From Anticarsia gemmatalis (lineage: Eukaryota > Arthropoda > Insecta > Lepidoptera > Erebidae), in contig NC_134776.1 of the NCBI RefSeq assembly GCF_050436995.1, positions 18,145,001 to 18,209,000 on the forward strand: 64,000 nucleotides of DNA, in the 5' to 3' direction. Shown piece after piece: positions 24,778-39,019 of this stretch. The first letter of the stretch is position 1, and each line of letters begins with the position of its first letter. Made by a program: the position numbers and the translations under genes. The notes below the pieces were generated by a model. The model was not told the origin of the DNA, did not search any database, and was given only the letters and a program-made list of their open reading frames with translations.

Positions 24778-24972
24778 TTTCGGTAGGAGCAACGGTGGCC
24801 TTAGGTGGTACAGCTACAGTGACGTTAGGAGTCGCCGGGGCGGCAGGGGCGGCGGCGGCCATCGTGCCGTTGTTGGGCACATCTCGGCGATGACGGCTGT
24901 GGTCCAGGGTCACGATGTCATAGCGGAACGGGCTCGAGCTGCCCGTGTCTAGTGTGTACTCCTCATTCCACG
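24778..24972 (-). CDS. PLXDC: PLXDC-like gene, coding exon 2 (195 nt)
   Basis: Minus-strand exon with acceptor TTTTTTCTCCCTAG and donor GTAAGT, starting with two bases (G|CG, Ala29) and ending with one (A|AT, Asn94). It encodes residues 30-93. The first half (WNEEYTLDTGSSSPFRYDIV) directly follows the predicted signal peptide. RHRR at residues 55-58 is a basic, furin-like motif. A low-complexity Ala/Pro/Thr/Val linker follows, with sequons N63 (NGT) and N78 (NVT), and the end of the exon supplies half of N94. Such linkers are usually O-glycosylated and evolve fast. The exon is strikingly GC-rich compared with its introns. Confidence 0.88.
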
Positions 24973-26720
24973 CTAGGGAGAAAAAAAATAGTTGTTTAGT
25001 TGTTTGATGTATAGAAGTGAAAGATTTTAACAAATTCTTAAGTCTTTTTCACCAAAGTTTTATAATAGCAATGCCTGTACTTTTGTGTCTGTATCCAAGA
25101 TTTGCTTACATATGCCCTGTCTTTCTCTACTCTGTCTTCTACGGACACAAACGTTCGAAAGAAAATATTTGCCTATGAGAGATTAGATTTCGATTCTGGA
25201 ATACAATGCACCGTAGCAGAAATCAGTGGAATATTTGAACCACATTTCCACACGAGTTTTTGGAGAAGAACATATTTATTATGGTTAAATTAATTAATTG
25301 TATAAATTATTAGACGAAGAAAGAGACAATAAAATTCATGCGGGCTAGTCCCTGACGTACGCTTATGATAATCAAATCGCAACAAGCGTTATTACTAACA
25401 ACACTAATTACCAAAGACAAAAAGTTTATCATAATAAAAGGTTATCAGTATGTTTGTTTTTGCACAATGGTTAAAATACCAGTGTGCAAAGGAATGCAAG
25501 GAGAATATCATCATAGAACTGTAATGCTATCTGAATTGATTTTCTGCTGATTTGATACAACCAAGTTGCTTGATTAAGATAGTAAATTACTACTAGCAAT
25601 CGATTTATCCTTAAAACACAGTGCTATGATAATGCTGGTAAAATAAGTATGTGTCCAGGAAGGAAAATCCTAGTATTATTTATTTATTAATAGTTTATAA
25701 TTGTTCATAATTTACATTTTACTACATTGAGTACCTAACTACCTACCAAGGATAATATGTACGGCTATCAACATTTGAAAAAATAATAAGAATATTATAA
25801 TAGTCATCTAATCAGAACATTATAAAATAAATAGCTGCGTAAAGTATGACGAGATAAAATCGTGTTATATTTCTAGTTGTACAAAAATTAGATAGAGTTA
25901 TCACTTCACGTAGTTAATCAATAATTATAATCGGTCATTTTGTCAGCAGGAACTACTAGGACTACAAGACACCATGAGCTTATAATAATATAGACATGAG
26001 ACTACATTACTTTTTTTAAATTCTTACCACGACATTTAGTGGGCCCATTCTTATGTCCTGTTTATTATTTTAAAAGGCTTAAAATAACTATTTAAATTAC
26101 TTGTCAATAGTTTATCAAATAGAGAATAATTCAGACTGTATTAATAATAAAAAAGAAGAACATCGAAAAGGAAGCGGGTAAAATAATGGTAGGTATTTTA
26201 TTTAAAACCGGGCTATCACATATCTCAGTTGGCAACTATTTGAAAACTACGCTTTACATTGTTTTCTCCCTTAATTTAAATTGACACGTAACGTCAAAGC
26301 ATCAATGTTCTGAATAGTGACCATCAATTTGACGTACACTAGTTGTCACCTATTTACGTATACTGATCAGTAGTAGGTATTCATATGAGTCAGACATAAT
26401 TTACAAGTAGATTGAAACCATGATGTACGTTAAATAAAATGTGTGATTGTCTGCATAATAATTGACTGATCAATTTATACTCGCCTACATTCAATCACTG
26501 TTTGCAATCGTTAGATATTTCTATTGTTTTGTTTGAAGATATAAAGGAATTCATAAATAGTTTTATGGTAACAACTTATGAATAAGTATCGGTTTATCTA
26601 ATGGAATATTTACAGGATTTTAAAACATTTACTGTCACTTTATATAATGCAGCGTTTCTTTACGTTGCATTCCGTGATCCCTTTTATTTACGTGGCTAAT
26701 ACATTAACCATAGCATACAC

Positions 26721-26932
26721 CAGCTCTCTGATTGGAGTGCAGGGTTATCTGGGATTCTTCCGCCAGAAGAGCGAGCATTAGTCCGCGGACCCATAAGAAA
26801 CCAGGCACAATTTGAAGAACCTCGTAAACAAGAAAAATATATCACTTCCAATTTCCTTCAGAGACGTTTGCGAACCCTGGGGTCCCACAACAGGGTAAGA
26901 AACACTGATCTATTGAATATGCTATAGAACAA
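26721..26932 (+). other. unassigned 66-codon open segment
   Basis: From about 26728 one plus-strand frame is open for 66 codons and is GC-richer than its surroundings. It has a hydrophilic, charged composition (LPPEERALVRGP, then FLQRRLRTLGSHNRVRN) and ends at a TAG near 26925. There is no ATG at its start and the upstream AG lacks a polypyrimidine tract; AACAGG|GTAAGA at its 3' part could be a donor. It may be a decayed transposon ORF or an exon; I do not recognise it. Confidence 0.25.
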
Positions 26933-27330
26933 ATATTAAAGCTATGAAACTGGGACTTTTTTGAGATAATATACGAGTATTATATTGATGGTTACGGAAA
27001 GTTGTTCGACTCTGATAGCGCGATGATGATTTAATTTTAGCAACGTATGTTTAAAAATTCTTTATCTCCAATGTGACTCACATTGTTTATTTAAAAGTTT
27101 CTGTTGAAAGAAGCGACATGATCCGAATTTAAGAGATTCTGGGAATGCTTGAACTGTCTTAAAAACATCAGTAGGTCATCATCTTCAATACCTAACTAGT
27201 ACAATTTAAGATCAGCCAAATGTAGTAAGGCTTTCTCATATAAAAACGATAACAACACTCACAGACAATATATAGTTGTATTCAACTACCGTAGCAATAA
27301 AGTTTATGGATTAAGCTAGCGATTTTTTTT

Positions 27331-27640
27331 AACCCTTTACTGTCCCACTGCTGGGCAAGGCTCTCCTCCCAAACAAGGGAGGGGATAGGCCTTGAGTCCA
27401 CCACACTGGCCAAGTGCGGGTTGGGGACTTTGCATGAAATTCTCTCAATAAAAACAAATTTTAGGCATGCAAGGTTTCACCACGATGTTTTCCTTACCTA
27501 GCTTAGGGCTTATAAAGTTAATATTTATCGTATGCACTATCTTCAATTCTCTGCCCACTCTAAGGTCCTCTAGAACAACGCGTGTTGTACACGACAATAC
27601 ACTCGTTGTGTAGGTCTCACTACGAGGTGTCATTGACACT
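27331..27640 (+). repeat. lepidopteran interspersed repeat (CCCACTG family), copy 2
   Basis: AACCCTTTACTGTCCCACTG, then CTCCTCCCAAACAAGGGAGG, a GAGTCCACCACACTGGCC block and CACGATGTTTTCCTTACC. This is the longest copy in the window. Confidence 0.65.
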
Positions 27641-29688
27641 TATATCTCCAATTGTTACACGATACACATTTATATGCTAATCGTATGTAAACATGACAAA
27701 GAGGACAATGATGGTTTTGTTGTTTTTATTCCGTATGTTCCTCATTTGGAAGGAAATTCGCAGATTTCACATAACCTTTTGCAGGACGGACGTAGGGCAA
27801 AATTAGATTGCATAGCGACGATGATTGCCATGTCTCTTTGTACAAACATCCTTTATAAAACAATAAAGATGTCTACACCTAAATGTGTTTGGTAATATTG
27901 GCATTAGATCCTCTTATAATTAATGGATTGAAGCAATAAGAGGCTGAAATCGTAGAAAAAGTTTGAGTTCGATCCGCGTTCTTCTATTATTTGCATGTTA
28001 AATTTTGTTACAATTAGTTCAGCCGCGAAACGGAAGCAGATAGACACTCTGTCATCTTTTAAACTTTAACGGTAGAGCCTATTGGATAAAATTATATAAT
28101 ATAACTATGAATACAAGGAATATATGTTTCTTATAATAAAATGATGTAATTAACATACACTAGGTATGTGCTAACGATGCATTATGCACTGTTCTGCAGC
28201 GTAGCTTGCCTAGTTGAAGGCTATGGTGTCCAATTTCACCTAGACACACAAGGTAGTGTTTCACATTCCATAATACACACGCAATTATACTGTAATCAAA
28301 TATTTTACAAAACGATACTTTTGATTTCAAAGTAAATACGCCGATGTTTGTTCCTAAGTACTGCTTACAACCACAAAATTTATGAAATTACTTAGTTTGG
28401 CATTTTAATACTATTCTTTTAGTACATGCTTGTTCATTCATGGCCACACTTTTGAAGATTTCGATATAAAGCTAAAGTAAAGACGGAAATAAAAAGCCCT
28501 TTTGTTATATTTACTCCGCAATCAGTCAATTGTTCCCATTGGTGGAGATAATAATATTTATTTTAAGGTTACTGCGAAATATTCTTTTTTATTCAAATTC
28601 AATTATGTAGTAAAATATGACTACTGTAGTCTCGATTTTAGACCATACATACATAGATTCAGAAATTATTCGACAATTCAAGCACTCTCTTAACATAAAA
28701 GTACAGAAATTTTATCTTTTTCCTACAGTTCTCTATGCTAGGTACCAGCGCCCACTAGAAGCGATGTCAACTCCGTTGGAAACCCATACATTAGATGATT
28801 GTTTATCATAAAGCATACGCTAAACCTATTATATTACTATCAATAGTGTATATAGATTGTGTTATGAAGGGAGAACGAGATGAAGTTATGTATGTACTAA
28901 TAAACAAATGTATGCACTAATAATGTATGTCATAAACAAACACCGAGCAAGAGTTAAGCGGGACTCCAGTAACGAACAAACTAAACGCGTTAAGAAAGGG
29001 GTCACAACTAATTCTAATAAACGTTCCAATATTAGCGGCATCCAAACTAGATGCAAACAAATTAAGCCGCGCTTAACACGAGCTCATATTAATTGATATA
29101 ACAGGAAGCACCCATTTGTAAATATTACTCGGTATGGTAGGCGGTAGTTCACACCGGCGAGTCCACTAATTCATGTTATGAGTACTAATTGTAATCAAAA
29201 CAGGAGTCAATGACATTTCGTGTGAACCGGGGTTATGTACACAAGTTAACTCTATACCGTGGCGGAAAGTATTAGGGGTTATCGATAACAATTTCACAGT
29301 TTTATTTAGTGATAACATTGACCCGTATGTAGAACAAATTTGTTTGTTATTTTTTATGTATGTGAGAGTTATTGTTAGTAAGTGTAAAGATAATAAGAAA
29401 TAAATATGCTAATACTGCCTTTAAACGTTAAGCTTTCGACAATACCTTGTACTTTTAACGTAAATATCTTATATCGATAACACGTACTTTCAGATATCTC
29501 ACGCGCTTATCCAGGTTACATCTAACATAATATACATATTAAAACATGAGAGTTGACATCAAAATGGGTTCCAAGTTCAGTGGGCAGCTGAATATATAAA
29601 TACTTTAACTAGGCAAGTTAGGATAAATCAAAACTTAAAATTTTGGCCAGTTTTCACAAACAAAGCAACATTTGGAAAAATAAAATAG

Positions 29689-29864
29689 CTAGCGGCTCGG
29701 CTTTGAGCGGTTTAAAAAGATTTTTTTTTTTAAATCTAAACTTTCCTCTTAAATATCTCTATCTATTTAGAAAATCGCTCCCAAATCCGTTACGTAGATT
29801 TAAAGATATGCGAATACATAGAGACAGAGAGCGGAAAGGTACTTTGTATTATACTATGTAGTGA
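29689..29864 (-). mobile_element. Helitron-like fragment (TCACTACATAG family)
   Basis: Minus strand begins TCACTACATAGTATAATAC, the same 5' end as the copy at 33184-33379, and contains ATCTTTAAATCTACGTAACG. A CTAG at 29689-29692 is a possible 3' end, but the flanking base is C rather than T, so the terminus is uncertain. Confidence 0.45.
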
Positions 29865-32800
29865 TGCTACATAGTGATGCTATAGTACTTGCTCTTACTG
29901 GTAACGCAAGCCGATCCTACGTATGGATTATAAAAGACGCACAAGTGTAGTGCATGTGTCCTTACCGTTGCGTCGTTTAATTAAATACTAAACAATGTAG
30001 TACGGCTTACGTTTAATTTGTATGTAATCATGTACCTATTTCTACTAGCTTGACTAGAATTCCTGGGGTCAAAACTAAAATATGTTGTAATCGAAATGTT
30101 TGACAAACACCTATATTCGAAAAAATTGTTGGTAAAAACGTAACTAACATTGAATTCTGCAATCTTTTGAATTACTTATATTATTTAAGACTAGCTCAGC
30201 TACTTCATAAGTATAGACAAAATTCCCGAAAATGTGTCCTAGGTGCTAATTTTAGTAAAAACTAGTTGTGTGGGTAACAAATTTAGAAAAAGTATCAAAC
30301 ATCCACCCACCGACAGCAATCTTAAGCTTTTTAAAATTGGACGGGACCTTAAAATTGGAAACGTCTGTATATTAAGTAGAAAACAAGGGCGAAAGTGTTT
30401 CTTTGATTTATAGAACGAGATAAACAGCACTTGATAATACATTCAAGTCAATTGAGGAAAGCATTAGGCATGTAGGCGCGTATGCCTATCAACGGCTATT
30501 AGCGCCATCAAGCCGTCACTCTTTAACAATCGCACTGTAATAATATGATTACGAGATCTTACGCCTTGATAAATATATCACATGTGCCTACGCCACTTGC
30601 TCCACTACCGTTAACAAGTGTGCCTATTGTATATATCTGCGATCTTATACAAATTATCTTAGTTCTAACCGACTTTAGAATGGAAAATAGAGAAAAATAT
30701 AAGATAGATATTATTGAAGTTTCATTTATGTTTGCCGGATAAGTCTGTGTTTGTTTATAGGCGGATTCGCAATATTTTTCTGAAAGAGGTATTTCGAAAT
30801 GAAACTAAGAAGTTTTAAAGAAAAGCGACGAATTTTGCGAAGTTCTGCTAATGTTTTCAGAAGACATAACAAGAAATTCGGCAAAGAATCAAGTCGAGTC
30901 GGCTTAAAGGTTTTATGTATAACACACAAAATTAAAACCAATATTAAAACAAACTTACAAGGTTTTATTAAACGTCGTAATCACACAAGCGTTATGAAAC
31001 TTTTCTATAAATATAAAATAACTATCTTTGGATTATAGTAAACTGGCTTTTCCTCAAATAGCGTGCAACAGCACATGCGGGAATATCTAACGAATCAAGG
31101 CTGTTCTGAAGCAGTTGAGCTATCTATTGAAGTAAAACTGTTGCGTGACAGTCTGATTGCCTGACTGACTGATCGGACGACAGACAAAGCGCAACCAATG
31201 AATATGTAAGCGCCACATTTGAATGATTACGTTCTTTAGCGGCGAGAATATTAATATTATCTATAAACTACTTTATTACTTCTTAATAATTTTTATTAAT
31301 GATGAAGTAAGTAGAAGCGTATTATAATTGCAATTTTAGTAAGTTTGAATAACGACCCGTGTTATCCTCGGAAATAAAGCATTTTTCCTCTTTCTTTATC
31401 ATCTTCAATATTTAAAGTACTGAGTACTTTCTCTACGTAGCCCATCAATTTTTTCTACCCTATATACTACATAGTACGTATGTTCATTAAATAAACCAGG
31501 ACTGCCTGAACCTTACTAAAATAATACTTAATCTCTTGAAGTAAATTACCAAAGTGGACAAATGTACCGCGAGTAAAGCTTTTTTCCTTGGTTATTTCCC
31601 CAGCTTAGATTACGCAACACTGATTTAGTATCATCATATTCCAATAAAAAGGTCCATCCAATCAAAACAACTCACGATTAAATAGTAACAGGTAAATATA
31701 TAGAAATGATACATTTGAGGAAAACATCCTCTTGTTCATCTTCATTTTCCACGAATCTCAATAGTTATATATATAATTGGGTTATCTTTGATGATATTGT
31801 ATAAAAATAAGTTTACGTCACAAATTGTTTGGTTACAGCCTGATATGTCAGCGTTGCATGTTCATTATCTAATGTTGACAAATGTAAAAAGCATGTTCGC
31901 GTCAATTCTCGTATGATATTGGGAAATTAACAGCCTAATGTTCTTAGTTTAGAAATATATTGTTCAACTACTCCGTAATAATAACAAATAATCGCGAGTA
32001 AAAGTCAATGAGTACCTAGACCGCATAGCAAATAATTAAAGGTGCCCATCGTAAAAAAAAATTACTCGATAAAGCCATAACTTTGAGTAAAACTCATAGC
32101 TCAATTGTGTTAGTCTGTATGAAAGTACGAAACATAATAATTACTTTCTAATAAAAGCCTGTAATAGGTCGGAAAAGTGATGAAAAATTACAGATCCAGA
32201 AATATAAGCAAAAACTGTAATAGTCGCGTATATTCAGCAACTGGGAAGACTGTATCAACTGTATGTAACACCATATTGTTGCAAGACAATGTGAACACCA
32301 TCCTGCGCTTGTTTGTAACAACTTAGACCGTAGCGTAGCACCATAATCTGATCTTACGTTGACCCTAATGATGGTTGGTTTCAACGTCGTCACCATAAAA
32401 TTATCTAACTTGTATATGAAGAAAGTAGCCAATGTCAACATAAAACTACGACGTCAGATTTACATTTAACCTCTTTTAACAAAATTATAACAAAGGCTCG
32501 CAGAATTCAATTAAAATCCGGGTCTACCGCGGTTTCTGATTTTTTTGGTTATAACTATTGAGACAGCTTCGCCCTTTATCGCTCCAACTGACAAGCAAGC
32601 AGCCTTAAGCACTCTCGTTTGTCCAACAGTCCCAGTCTCAATTCTCATTTTGTCCAACATGGCACCGGCTATATTATCCACAGTACTTAAGTTAATGCAC
32701 AAATAACTTAAGTATTTGTCCCTTTAGCAGCAAAGTATTATAGAGCGAGTCTACCGGCGTATTTTTTGTTTCAACACGTTTAACAGATAACATGTTTTAC

Positions 32801-33183
32801 ATGCCTCAATTATCATGACACTGCTTACTGAATGCAGAAGGTACAAAATAAGGCAGGAATCTCGAATATCTTTTAACAGCAACCGCAAATATTGTGGATT
32901 TATAGATTTTAATTCTCATTCATTTGTTTAGTAGTTACTGTTGTAGTCCAAGTCATAAGTATTTAGATTTATTTAAAGATCTTCGGGAAATAACCACCCC
33001 ATTCAAGACTAATAATAATTGTTTACGAATATTAAATTGTATTCATTTTAATGTTGGCATCACGTTTAGAGATGTTGATTGGGAAGAGACCAGCGTGTCG
33101 CATAACACAAACGAGGATAGTCCAGAGTCCAGACATCACTAACTAATCACTATTAACGAGCCGCGGAAGCTTTTTAATAAGTA

Positions 33184-33379
33184 CTAGCGACCCGCCCCGT
33201 CTTCGCCTAGTTTATAAAGTTATTAAACGAAAAGCCTATACAATTTTTACCCATACAACTTTCTCTTGAATCAATGTATCTATTAAAAAAACACATCAAA
33301 ATTCGTTGCGTAGTTTTAAAGATAGGCCCACATAAGGACAGGCAGTGGGAAGGCTACTTTGTTTTATACTATGTAGTGA
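33184..33379 (-). mobile_element. non-autonomous Helitron (196 bp)
   Basis: Minus strand starts TCACTACATAGTATAAAAC after A and ends ACGGGGCGGGTCGCTAG followed by T. The interior includes the ATCTTTAAAACTACGCAACG segment typical of this lepidopteran family. Confidence 0.7.
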
Positions 33380-34028
33380 TTACCATTGCTATACAAATAT
33401 AGGTTACTTGTACCGATCACTATTCACGTTATTACTTTTTGCCATCTCGAATCTTCGACAGATAAATACAAGTTTCGACTTATACTTCAAGTAGTCGTTT
33501 TGCTATTTTTATCTTGTATTTTTCTGTACTTATTGCTTTACTGATAAATACATATTAACAAGTGCGTTGAGGTTTAAATGTTTTTGACCTTTTCTTGCAG
33601 TAGGCGTGAGTTTTGGAATAAAATTGCCTTATGAAGCAAATAATTCTAATATTTTGGTGCTACGCGATTTTTTGTTTTGTTTTGGTACAAATCTGTATAC
33701 GTATTTAATTGGACGATTAGTTTTTGGCCGTGATTACCACCCGTGTGAACGATAATTATATGGCTTACTCTTATCTTTCTCAGGTTTCGAACTACGCGCA
33801 CAATTTAATTTGGATCGGTTTAGCGGTTCAAGCATGAAGAAGAGGCAGACAGAGTAACATTCGCACTTATAATAGTAGTAGTAATTATATCGGGATGTTA
33901 TAGACGTCAGTTGCAAAACTATAACGCAACATATGGATTAGTAGTTTGATCTATAAATAGCTGGCACGAAATGTGTCCATCCAGCAAGCAATTGTAACAA
34001 TTAACACAGTTGAACTGAATATAATGTA

Positions 34029-34130
34029 CTAGTTTGTCCCCGCGGCTTTTTATTCCCGGCTGTCAAAGTATCATATAGTTAGAGAAGCGTCGTAGTTTTC
34101 AAATGTCGTCAGAAACCCCTATTATTATGT
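34029..34130 (-). mobile_element. Helitron 3'-end relic
   Basis: On the minus strand a GCCGCGGGGACAAACTAG end is followed by T, resembling a Helitron 3' terminus. The 5' end is not recognisable. Confidence 0.3.
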
Positions 34131-34215
34131 AGTCTTAACTAGACTGGATAATGTCTAAGGAGTAAGATCTAGATCTATTATTTATAAATACAGCGGGACC
34201 AAAATGGGAGAGCGC

Positions 34216-34260
34216 TTTTGTCTAGCAGTGGGACAATATCTGAATAAAAAGCCTGTAGAA
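34216..34260 (+). repeat. CCCACTG-family tail fragment (inverted)
   Basis: CTAGCAGTGGGACAATATCTG resembles the common AGCAGTGGGAC end of moth retroelement tails; only the end is present. Confidence 0.4.
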
Positions 34261-36439
34261 CGACCAAAATATAGAAATGTAAGAGGCGTAAGGTGTTTAC
34301 AAATTCATAAAAAGCTGAAACTATTTTTGCCATGGGGATCCATTGACTAACGTAAAGTTATAAGAAACGAAATTCTACGCGTTATTGGATTGGTTACGTA
34401 AAATATAGGAGGAAATCCGATGAGTATATCATCCCCTCAATTTTGTTAAGGCGATTGTAATATTATACATTTTTTATAAAGTCAGCCATATTTTTAGTTC
34501 ATAAGGACGCGTGGCTTACATTCTATTACAGTGATGTGTGTTAAAAATCGTGAATGGTACGTTTTATATTATGTCGTTTATGAAACAAAGTGGTGTTGCG
34601 ATATCAAAATCTCTTGTACAAGAGAATGGTATTATTGGAATATCCAAGTTTAATTAACACATACATTCGAGATTTTAATAATGGTAAATAACTAATGATA
34701 GCTGACACGTTATACGGTCATGATATGAGTAGTAGTACGCACATAAATATTTTGCAGAGGATAAAGGAACAAATTTTGAATGTAGTGTCAAAAGCACACT
34801 AAAGTGACGTGAGATATAAAAGACCATAAAAACCGCAACGACGAAATCCACTCATTTTATTGTAAAATGCAATTCTCACATTGACTATTAATTTACTATT
34901 TGTCTTGTGTCCTGGGAACAAATAAATAAAAAGAAAAGCCGATACGGATAACACTTTGACCACTACGCGGACGTCTTCGGAATTATTAAGTATATGTGAT
35001 TCCTATTGCATTCTTATATTGGAAGTAGGTAGTTTTAAAATAATTATGATATATTGCAAGACTAGAATAGATACATAATTACAGTGGTTGGACCAGTAGT
35101 TTTAACCTGTTATTGCGAAACACTAAGGAGGTTTTGTTTGCATTTATTTTATGTTAGACATAATGTTCTCCAAGGTCAAATTACAGTAACATTTTTATGG
35201 GAATATTTCATAAAAAAATAAAAAAATGATTTTAGAAAATCCGTCTACGGGCAGCAGAGTAATCGGTAAAAAACAGTCTTTCGAATATAGTACCTCCTCG
35301 TTTTTATAGCCGACTATTACTTACTTATCTTTATTTTTACTGATAAAGATAAAGATAGTGTCCTCGTTTTTAGTTTCTACTTAACCCAACGGTTAGTATT
35401 ATTTTATGTACGTTCGGGAAATATAATATTATTGCTAAAATTTCAGCTTCATATTCATAATGACAGTGAGACGTGAAATTAATTCCTACTGAACTTCAAA
35501 ACTCTATTGTAAATTGTAATAGACGTTGAACATAACCTTCGACTATTATTATTTAAATAGCTGATAGCTAAATTGTATAAAGATACACAGGTGACAACGG
35601 AAACTGACGTAGAACGAATAATTGCGAAACAAACGATAATATGGAATAAGAATTTTGGCTAAGAAGTCGTATGTTTAGCTAATAGCACATTATTTTCATC
35701 AAAATGCAACCTCTTGTTTCTCGTACTGCAAGGCACAAGCCTACCCTTATTGATATTGGTTTTGTTAAAATCTTTACCGATGAAGGGAGGAGGATTACAA
35801 AAACGTATTGTGGTAACTAATCATTGTAATAAACGAAAACTTTCAACACGACAGCTGAAATAATAAATAAATAGTTCCCAAATGGCCAAATTCATTTTAT
35901 TCAGACTTGTCATAACAGAGTTGTTGAGGGAATTTAAAGCCCTAACTTTTTGTCCAGTATGTTGGCTATCAGGCCTTTCTTATTTCGGAGTCCCTGGGGA
36001 TTAATAGGTTTAATTAACTGCTATTTAACCATCTACAGTGCCCAGAACACCGTCTTTTTAAAGACATCCTAAAGTTTTTTTAAATTCATTTTTTTATTAA
36101 TTTACTAACGTTTTCATGACTCACAATGATATTATGGTTCATACATTTTTAATGGATGTCGTTATCGGTTGCAAACAACCTATTCTCGCTGGGTTATGAT
36201 TTGTATCACTGACTCATAGTAACCTTCGACCGAGGTTATCGTTTACGTGAACTTGCATGCATTTATCTCAGATTTTCCCCAACATTCTTATCACTGGGTT
36301 ATGCATTTGTGTCAGATAATAAATCGCGTTTAGATTTTGCATGTCGTTTTTGCGTGATAGCGTATTATGTTGAAATGGTAACGAAATTGACCACTTTTAC
36401 ATATTATTATAATTTAATAGCTTATTCAAAAACGATATA

Positions 36440-36570
36440 CGAAATACTCCCCATAATCATTTTCTTTTTTAGATACACTCGGATTTTTACTTTCTCTCGC
36501 AAAACTTTCGAACAGATTTTGATGAAAATTGGTAGTTTATAACATGGAATAACGCAGGATGGTTTTCCCC
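36440..36570 (+). repeat. decayed Helitron/retroelement relic
   Basis: Contains CAGATTTTGATGAAAATTGG and a following GGAATAACGCAGGATGG block seen in many lepidopteran Helitron-like repeats; no intact ends. Confidence 0.35.
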
Positions 36571-38902
36571 GGGTTTCTTTACACATAGACAAAGTGGAGA
36601 CGAAAACCTAATGTCAGAAGGTCTAAATATAATCACTAACCTGCCTTGAAACGATCCGATTCCCAATAAACTAACAACGAACTACCTTACCGCGTTATTT
36701 CGATAGAATCTAGTATAGGACTATTAGAGTGCTAGTTGCCAACATATTACGTAGTTTTTTACCTGCCACGGACTAATCAATAAGGTGTCTGCATTTTTAA
36801 TCGTGCTTCGACAAGGAAAACCGACATGTTGGTGTAAAATTCTTTGTAATTGTTCATGCAGTTTTTTATATAGCTAAGTGGAGAGGTGACGTAGTAGAAG
36901 CTGTATAATTGTGTCCACATGATGTTACAATAGACTGTTTCTTCTTTAGTTGTAAGGGACAATTCACTTCCTTTTGGTCTACAATTATTGATTAATGTTT
37001 AATTGTACGTTGCAGTCACTAAGTAGGATGAGATTAGGGGTTTTCTCTTAATTAAAACATAATAACAATTCATTAAAAAATGTTTGTCAGACGGCCTCTA
37101 ATGAAAGACAGCTTCTTTTATGTATATCCGTAAATTCTACAATATTGCTGTGTAAAATGTAATTTATTAAACAATTTATTTCTTATTATTCGGCATTATT
37201 CGGCGTATGCTTCCATTATGGCCCTGTCAATACTAACCGAATAAATGTAAAATACCATTACTATGAGTTTCATCATCTCCAACAGACAAAAGCTTGGATG
37301 ATGCAGACGGGTATTTCCCAAACTGCATGAAAAACATTACAATCGTAACGGATGCAAGTAGATAACAGACATGACAAGAGTTAAATATTAACACAAGTTT
37401 GAAAAGAAAATCCATTGTTATACAGCCTTATCGTAACATATGTTACAAAGACAGACAGACAATAAAACAGTCGTATTAAATTATTATTTTTTAATATATA
37501 AGCATGACTTTGCCGTTTTTAATTGACACAGCCACTGTTTCATATGTTTCGTATTTGAAGTATAACAAACATCCGTAATTATTCATAAGCATCACGTAGT
37601 TTTAATAAACAAGTGATAAGTATAACAATGACTATCCGTGTCCATACTATGTCATTTTAATTTATTTAACCTGGTTCTGTGTCTCTCTACTAAGTTTCGG
37701 ACTATAATATTGTAGGAAAAATGATTGCTTCTTTATGATCTGTTAGGATACAATTTTGAAAGTAAGAATCCTGCTTTAACCTAGTAGATACTTATTACAT
37801 TAGTATTCCGTAGGGCCTGACATGGGACAGTCTAGCATATAAGAGCTGACCAGGTCAGGACTAGATCTCTAAATATCTAGTAATTTAGGAAGTTTTATAA
37901 TTAAATTGATTGTCATGGCAGCAGCAATGGCACCGATAGTCGCAAGGATGAATACTAATCGCAGCATAATCGAGTACTATAATGTTAAAGACTGACTAAA
38001 ACTATGCAATAACCAATCTCATTTAACCTTATTATCATAAATTGTGAGGATTTATAAATAATTATTTTGTAAGGATATTATGAATGTTTGTTATTTTTTC
38101 CTGTTCAAAATACTGGCTAAAAATTAGTCCACAGTTTATTTTTAATCTGTAGTCACACTTAAAATACCTAGTTTTTACTCCGGGGATTTTGTTACTTGTG
38201 GGGAAATCCCGAAACAACTCTAGTGTAATAAAATTTTATAAATTGTTTTTAGTTTCTTTATTTGTAGAAACTCTAAATATATATCATACAAAGCATCATG
38301 ATTTCAAATTAATTTTATTATATGTATCTACCAATAGTCAGTGGGTAAAACCTAATGGAATAGTGCGCATTTTGAAAGATAACGCGTCTTCCGCATTCGA
38401 TTTGTTTTTAAACATTGCTGTATTATATAAAATAGTAGATAGGGCACAGGACATGCGCGTTTAAAAGGCTTTATCATATTATTAAATACGTCTCTTTTTA
38501 GAACCATACAACGTGTCATTCGTATGTGTTATTTAAAAACAACAAATGATTTATGTTCAATACTGAATTCTGCTTGCGTCTTATTTCGTGTAGAAAGATT
38601 TTCTGAAGACTTTTGTTTCAACATAGTTGGTTAACAGTCGAAATAATGCCGTTCGAAAATATTTTTAGTAATACTATGTGCGGTGAATTCGGCTTAAAGG
38701 TAGGATTGCCATCAAACTAAACAAAAATAAATAATCAGTGTTAGTCCTGTTTACGAACTATTGCATGCCTAAGTTTAAAAACCATTCCGTAATTCTTGAC
38801 AATAAGAGGAACAAGGATACCTCAATGCAAACTTCTTCATTTATAATATAAATAGGATAAGTACGATTATTATTATCAATCAACAAGCCGCTATATCGCT
38901 AT

Positions 38903-39019
38903 CCCCGGGTTTCTGTAATACATTAAACAGTAGTTTATCTATTCAATAGCGTTTAAACTCATATAAAAAAACGCTATTTAATAGATAAACTACCGCTAAA
39001 TGAACTCAAAAACCGGGCC
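38903..39019. mobile_element. palindromic MITE, second copy of the 17631 family
   Basis: Shares GTAGTTTATCTATTCAATAG and the inverted partner AATAGATAAACTACCGC with the copy at 17631-17757. Ends are CCCCGGGTTTCTG / CAAAAACCGGGCC. The flanks (TAT and TAA) are only loosely consistent with a TWA duplication. Confidence 0.65.

Noticed and set aside
28908..29096. 62-codon basic plus-strand frame (many Lys/Arg/Asn)
   Set aside because: No good start context, splice sites or family resemblance; composition can arise from AT-rich sequence. Kept only as part of a GC-richer unique block.
32511..32702. 63-codon minus-strand frame in intron 1
   Set aside because: No recognisable motif, no convincing acceptor or donor; not supportable as a gene.
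34603..34640. TCTCTTGTACAAGAGA 16-bp palindrome
   Set aside because: Short self-complementary words of this size are expected by chance in 64 kb and nothing else supports a function.
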